A DNA stretch of 64,000 nt from Megalobrama amblycephala (Eukaryota > Chordata > Actinopteri > Cypriniformes > Xenocyprididae), in contig NC_063044.1 in the NCBI RefSeq assembly GCF_018812025.1, positions 47,124,077-47,188,076 of the forward strand, in the 5' to 3' direction. Below are positions 59,800 to 64,000 of the stretch, piece after piece (the stretch's first letter is position 1; each line of letters opens with the position of its first letter). The notes beneath the pieces are model-generated. The model made no database searches. It was not told where the DNA came from and was given only the letters and a program-made list of their open reading frames with translations. The translations under genes and the position numbers were made by a program.

Positions 59800-60895
59800 A
59801 TGCCGATGCCGCGGCCGCTGGAGATGCCGCTCTAGCGACAGCTGCCGAAGAAGTCACTGGCCGCTGGAGATGCCGCCGGAAGTGCCGCTGCGAGATGCCG
59901 ATGCCGCGGCCGCTGGAGATGCCGCTCAAGCGACAGCTGCCGAAGAAGTCCCTGGCCGCTGGAGATGCCGCTGCGAGATGCCGATGCCGCGGCCGCTGGA
60001 GATGCCGCTCAAGCGACAGCTGCCGAAGAAGTCACTGGCCGCTGGAGATGCCGCCGGAAGTGCCGCTGCGAGATGCCGATGCCGCGGCCGCTGGAGATGC
60101 CGCTCAAGCGACAGCTGCCGAAGAAGTCCCTGGCCGCTGGAGATGCCGCTGCGAGATGCCGATGCCGCGGCCGCTGGAGATGCCGCTCAAGCGACAGCTG
60201 CCGAAGAAGTCCCTGGCCGCTGGAGATGCCGCCGGAAGTGCCGCTGCGAGATGCCGATGCCGCGGCCGCTGGAGATGCCGCTCAAGCGACAGCTGCCGAA
60301 GAAGTCCCTGGCCGCTGGAGATGCCGCCGGAAGTGCCGCTGCGAGATGCCGATGCCGCGGCCGCTGGAGATGCCGCTCAAGCGACAGCTGCCGAAGAAGT
60401 CACTGGCCGCTGGAGATGCCGCCGGAAGTGCCGCTGCGAGATGCCGATGCCGCGGCCGCTGGAGATGCCGCTCAAGCGACAGCTGCCGAAGAAGTCCCTG
60501 GCCGCTGGAGTGCCGCTGCGAGATGCCGATGCCGCGGCCGCTGGAGATGCCGCTCAAGCGACAGCTGCCGAAGAAGTCACTGGCCGCTGGAGATGCCGCC
60601 GGAAGTGCCGCTGCGAGATGCCGATGCCGCGGCCGCTGGAGATGCCGCTCAAGCGACAGCTGCCGAAGAAGTCCCTGGCCGCTGGAGATGCCGCTGCGAG
60701 ATGCCGATGCCGCGGCCGCTGGAGATGCCGCTCAGCGACAGCTGCCGAAGAAGTCCCTGGCCGCTGGAGATGCCGCTGCGAGATGCCGATGCCGCGGCCG
60801 CTGGAGATGCCGCTCAAGCGACAGCTGCCGAAGAAGTCCCTGGCCGCTGGAGATGCCGCCGGAAGTGCCGCTGCGAGATGCCGATGCCGCATTTT
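59800..60895. repeat. 83/95-bp minisatellite, right arm (about 12 units)
   Basis: Unit landmark gagatgccgatgccgcgg (the final unit only as gagatgccgatgccgc) occurs at 59892, 59975, 60070, 60153, 60248, 60343, 60438, 60520, 60615, 60698, 60780 and 60875. Spacings are 83, 95, 83, 95, 95, 95, 82, 95, 83, 82, 95. The long and short forms differ by 12 bp (cggaagtgccgc). Strongly GC-rich against the AT-rich surroundings. All three forward frames stay open for about 330-415 codons because neither unit contains a stop in any frame. I do not regard these as genes. Confidence 0.92.
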
Positions 60896-61172
60896 GCGCC
60901 AGCCCCTGCTGGACGGCCAAGCAGCACGTCAGTTCTGTGCCTGCGTGAGATGAAATGCCTTTCCCAAACAGCAGGCGGCAGTAGCTGAGCAGACAATCAG
61001 AATCATCGATGGCCCGACGAGCTCCAACGCCGATTCAACATTTCGAATCGGCCGAAAAAAGGCCGACGAGGACCAACTTCAGCCGACGGTGCGGAACACA
61101 CTGAGAAAACTTAGTCGGCCGACGAAGAAAAACTGCCCGACGGCCGACCGTCGGCTTGGTGTGTTCCAGCCT

Positions 61173-62831
61173 TAAGACATGCACGATCTAGCACATATAC
61201 TGTTACACATGCGATGTCTTTCTCGACTGTTATACGTTCACTTAAGACATAACCGACTATGTTTGCTAGGATACTCGCCAAGACGGGCATGTTGACATAA
61301 TTTTTGTATGAATGTGTCCGCCGAAGCGCAAGACTTGAAAGAGAACTCAGTATTTGCGCGCTGACTGAAATAAGCGTGTGCGCGCTTCGGATGAGTGCAC
61401 ACAAATCTTCTCACAGCGCGCGCGAGTTCTCTTTCGCGCCTTGTTCTTGAAGGTTTAAATCAGCAAGGCTTAAATGATTTTAGTTTAAACAGATAGCATC
61501 GTGTGCTGTTCAGGTCTCACCTGCGCTGGCGTGCTATCAACACCCGGGTGATAACGGCGTAAATGACTGGACATTAGAGCATACGGCACTAGCTGTTAAC
61601 AGTTTACAAAGAGTGACTGTTTTGTCCACGCTTTTTGATTATCGTTGTTGTAACGTTTTGCGCATCCATCGACTGAAACATACATTATCTGAACACTCTG
61701 TCGGTTTTCCATGTTGCTATTTCAAACAAACCATATTAACGCTGAGCACTGGCTGATGGCTGCGTGTCTCTGTGGTGTACGTCATCACGCAAATAGCCAA
61801 TCACGTTCTGCTCTTTCTAACGGCTGCGCCTCAAGACAGTGAGAAATGTTGTAATGTATATCGAAATACCGGAAATGTGTTTAAAAATCATATCACCGTT
61901 ATCGAAAAAAATTATATCGCGATATATATTGATATTGTATTATTGTCCAGCCCTAGATGCAGCCTGCAGAAATTACATGCATGGTTGTTGTTCTCACTGG
62001 AACTACCTACTGTAGCCAAAGTACAATAAAGTCAGTTAGCCATTTCCAAAGCCCATATTTACAAAATATAGATTCTGGGAATCAATACTCTGGCCTCATG
62101 AGACCAAACCAATCATTTTGGATCTAACAGCATCCAAAATGTTATGGTGTTGCTAGAGGAGGAGTACAGTGAGAAGTGCCTGGTTCCCACAGTAAAGTTC
62201 AGTGGTAGTAAAGCTCTTATATAGGGATGTATGAGAGCTGAAGGTGTGAGGGAGTTGTGCTTTATCAATTCTGACTTGAATTCCCGCACCACTGTGTAAT
62301 TTAACACACAAACTTGAAACAGAAGATGTTACCCTTTCCTCATTCCCTGCATTGTTGGGCATTTTTTCAACATGACAATGTTGATATGCATTCTCCCAAG
62401 GTGAAAACCCTTCTGTGGACATGTATTGCACTTGTCATGAGCTTGTACACTCCGTGCCAAGAAGGGTCATAGCAGTATATTCAAAATTATGGGCATACTA
62501 AGTACTATAATATTATACATTTGTTGAATTAAATCTAGGGTGTGCTCATTTCTGCAATCCTTAATTTAAACAAAATTGGCTAATTTACTTATTTTATGGC
62601 TATTAATGACATATATTTCTCAGTTTTTATTATGTATATGTTTAATACATTTTAGTTTTGCCATCTTTCCATGAATTGTATTAGTGATCTAAAAACAATA
62701 CATCTTTTGTATTTGTTCAGAGGGGGTGTACTCAATTTTGCTGTACACTGTAATTTAATTGAACTTGTTTCATAATTGATTACAGAGTTATTAAACAGAA
62801 CTAGCACAGAACTGACTTAATATTGACAGTT
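61173..62831. other. Intergenic, repeat remnants
   Basis: At about 61,860-61,955 a string ending ttgtccagccctag with atatcgcgatatat looks like one end of a common fish DNA transposon. No gene is recognised and the short open frames lack family features. Confidence 0.4.
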
Positions 62832-64000
62832 AGGGTTGCCACCTTCAATACAGAAAAATAAGGGCCAGCTGCAGCGGGGGCCACAGTCCCGATGGCGTGC
62901 CAGTGGTGGTATATCATAACTTAAAACATATTTTCAAGATTGATACCAATGGACATTATAATAAGATATCTGCTATTGAAATCAGTGTGAACAGATGCAA
63001 TCAGTCTCTCACTATCACAACTTAAGTGGTCATATTGAATACACAGCTATGACAATAATAAACAGGCCAACAAAGTGTGACTGAGACCACAAAAAATAAG
63101 CTTTTGGAGGAACTTGTGAGATGTGAACCATATTTTATTAACTTATTAAATTAACAGATCCATAACTTAGTAATTATAAATTAAACAAATTGTAAATTGT
63201 CATTTGTTGTGAACAAAGATTTTGGCTAAAATATTTGTCATTGTTTGCAGTAACACCATCCAAACAGTGAAACCACACCTAAATAACTGGAGATGATATA
63301 TCTACAAACATTTCTTATTTAAGTAAAACACTTAACAACATTTTTATTATTGGTAAGTAAATATATTTATGTATTTATTTATTCCATTTTTATATAGTCT
63401 ATTGTTAATTCTATAGTATTGAATGATGCAATTATTTAAATTGGGTAAGCATAACAAATAGTTGTTTATTTTATTCACATAGGTACTATATTTTGATTAA
63501 ATATGTAGCTATTAAATATATATCTCTTATCTCTTATTAAAGTACTGCTTATGTGTCTGACTGTACAACTTAACCTTAATAAACAAATCCTACCATAACA
63601 TGATTAATGTACATTATTAACATTATTTCTTAATAGGCAGCATATGAAATCTAACGTTATCAATCAAAAACTTGAGGTGATAAAAAAATAAAACATTACA
63701 CTATCTGCCTCAGGAGAGAACCGGCGAGGCGGCGTCCCGCCCTCCTCTGACTCTGATTGGCCGTGATTCACGGCCCGCGAACCTGAAACAAACCAATCAA
63801 ACCATGATGGCAGCGAGTATTACCCAATCAGGGGCAGAATCAGGACGTGTCTTCACCATAGACTGTAAAAAAAGGTCTTCACACAACGCGGCTGGGGTGA
63901 TTTGCATGGGATGCTGCATAATGTGGACCTATGTAAAATACGGAACAAATCGCGTCCCGTATTGATTTGATACGGGACGCGTCATTTTGGCTGTAAATAC
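62832..64000. repeat. Probable DNA element running off the window
   Basis: Begins agggttgccacc with a nearby aaaaataagggcc. The last 70 bases contain tacggaacaaatcgcgtcccgt and tacgggacgcg, which read like the inner part of the opposite end. The far tip would lie beyond 64,000. No coding frame. Confidence 0.45.

Larger units (their letters stand above)
56908..61172. mobile_element. Giant fold-back DNA transposon with minisatellite arms
   Basis: The ends aggccagaacacaccaagcc and its near complement (ggcttggtgtgttccagcct) are flanked by TAA at 56,905-56,907 and 61,173-61,175, a PIF/Harbinger-like duplication. Inside, 57,340-57,837 is mirrored by 59,280-59,770 (e.g. atgctccactacataagaga and its complement). 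Both arms carry the same GC-rich minisatellite, about 3 units on the left and 12 on the right. A unique centre of about 1.4 kb (57,838-59,279) has no transposase frame. The outermost 150-280 bp share only short pieces between the two arms. Confidence 0.85.

Noticed and set aside
59738..60988. 416-, 401- and 327-codon plus-strand open frames
   Set aside because: They are repeat translations of a stop-free minisatellite in three frames at once, with no domain, no clear start context and no exon structure.
1..64000. CRISPR arrays, operons, ribosome-binding sites, tRNA genes
   Set aside because: Spliced vertebrate-type genes dominate; no spaced direct-repeat array or tRNA cloverleaf was recognised. 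The tRNA-Phe match at 43,067 is a retroelement primer site.

Overview
The window looks like fish nuclear DNA, most likely from a cyprinid. It is AT-rich and intron-rich. It is full of short inverted-repeat DNA transposons and (TA)n/(CA)n/(TC)n runs of the kind common in carp-like fish. Its three protein gene families have vertebrate exon structures. The species call is an inference from repeat style, not from a search. All family comparisons are from memory.

Layout. (1) 1-16,375, plus strand: the 3' half of a T-type (Cav3) voltage-gated calcium channel gene, best matched to cacna1h (Cav3.2). It covers the II-III linker, all of domains III and IV and the C-terminal tail. The membrane domains read cleanly through 16 phase-consistent exons. 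The tail exon carries a TAG stop, a 2,967-bp TG...CA insertion flanked by a CCTC duplication, and a one-base frameshift. (2) 17,078-20,182: the left arm of a roughly 3.1-kb inverted duplication, holding a headless, frameshifted copy of a C-type-lectin gene. (3) 21,527-27,474, minus strand: a complete 11-exon retsat gene (all-trans-retinol 13,14-reductase, 608 aa). (4) 29,622-32,775: the right arm of the inverted duplication, which is the 3' part of an intact lectin gene. (5) 31,190-55,529, minus strand: a tandem array of four type II membrane C-type-lectin-like receptor genes (called A to D here). Each has a cytoplasmic tail exon, a transmembrane exon, one or two stalk exons and CTLD exons, and each adds up to a whole number of codons. 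Gene B has lost the core of its CTLD by an in-frame fusion of two exons. Gene C has a 6.5-kb intron that absorbed a LINE and an LTR element with only a gag-like gene. (6) 56,908-61,172: a 4.3-kb fold-back DNA transposon whose arms hold a GC-rich 83/95-bp minisatellite, expanded to about 12 units on one side. (7) 61,173-64,000: no gene recognised, only repeat remnants.

The genes do not form a pathway. The channel is a plasma-membrane ion channel, RetSat is an ER/nuclear-membrane flavoenzyme of retinoid metabolism, and the lectin array is an immune-receptor-type cluster. What ties the window together is transposon and duplication activity. Several TTAA-targeting MITE families are inserted into each other, and one arm of the inverted duplication ends inside a transposon that is complete in the other arm. 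I recognised no RNA genes, CRISPR arrays or operons.
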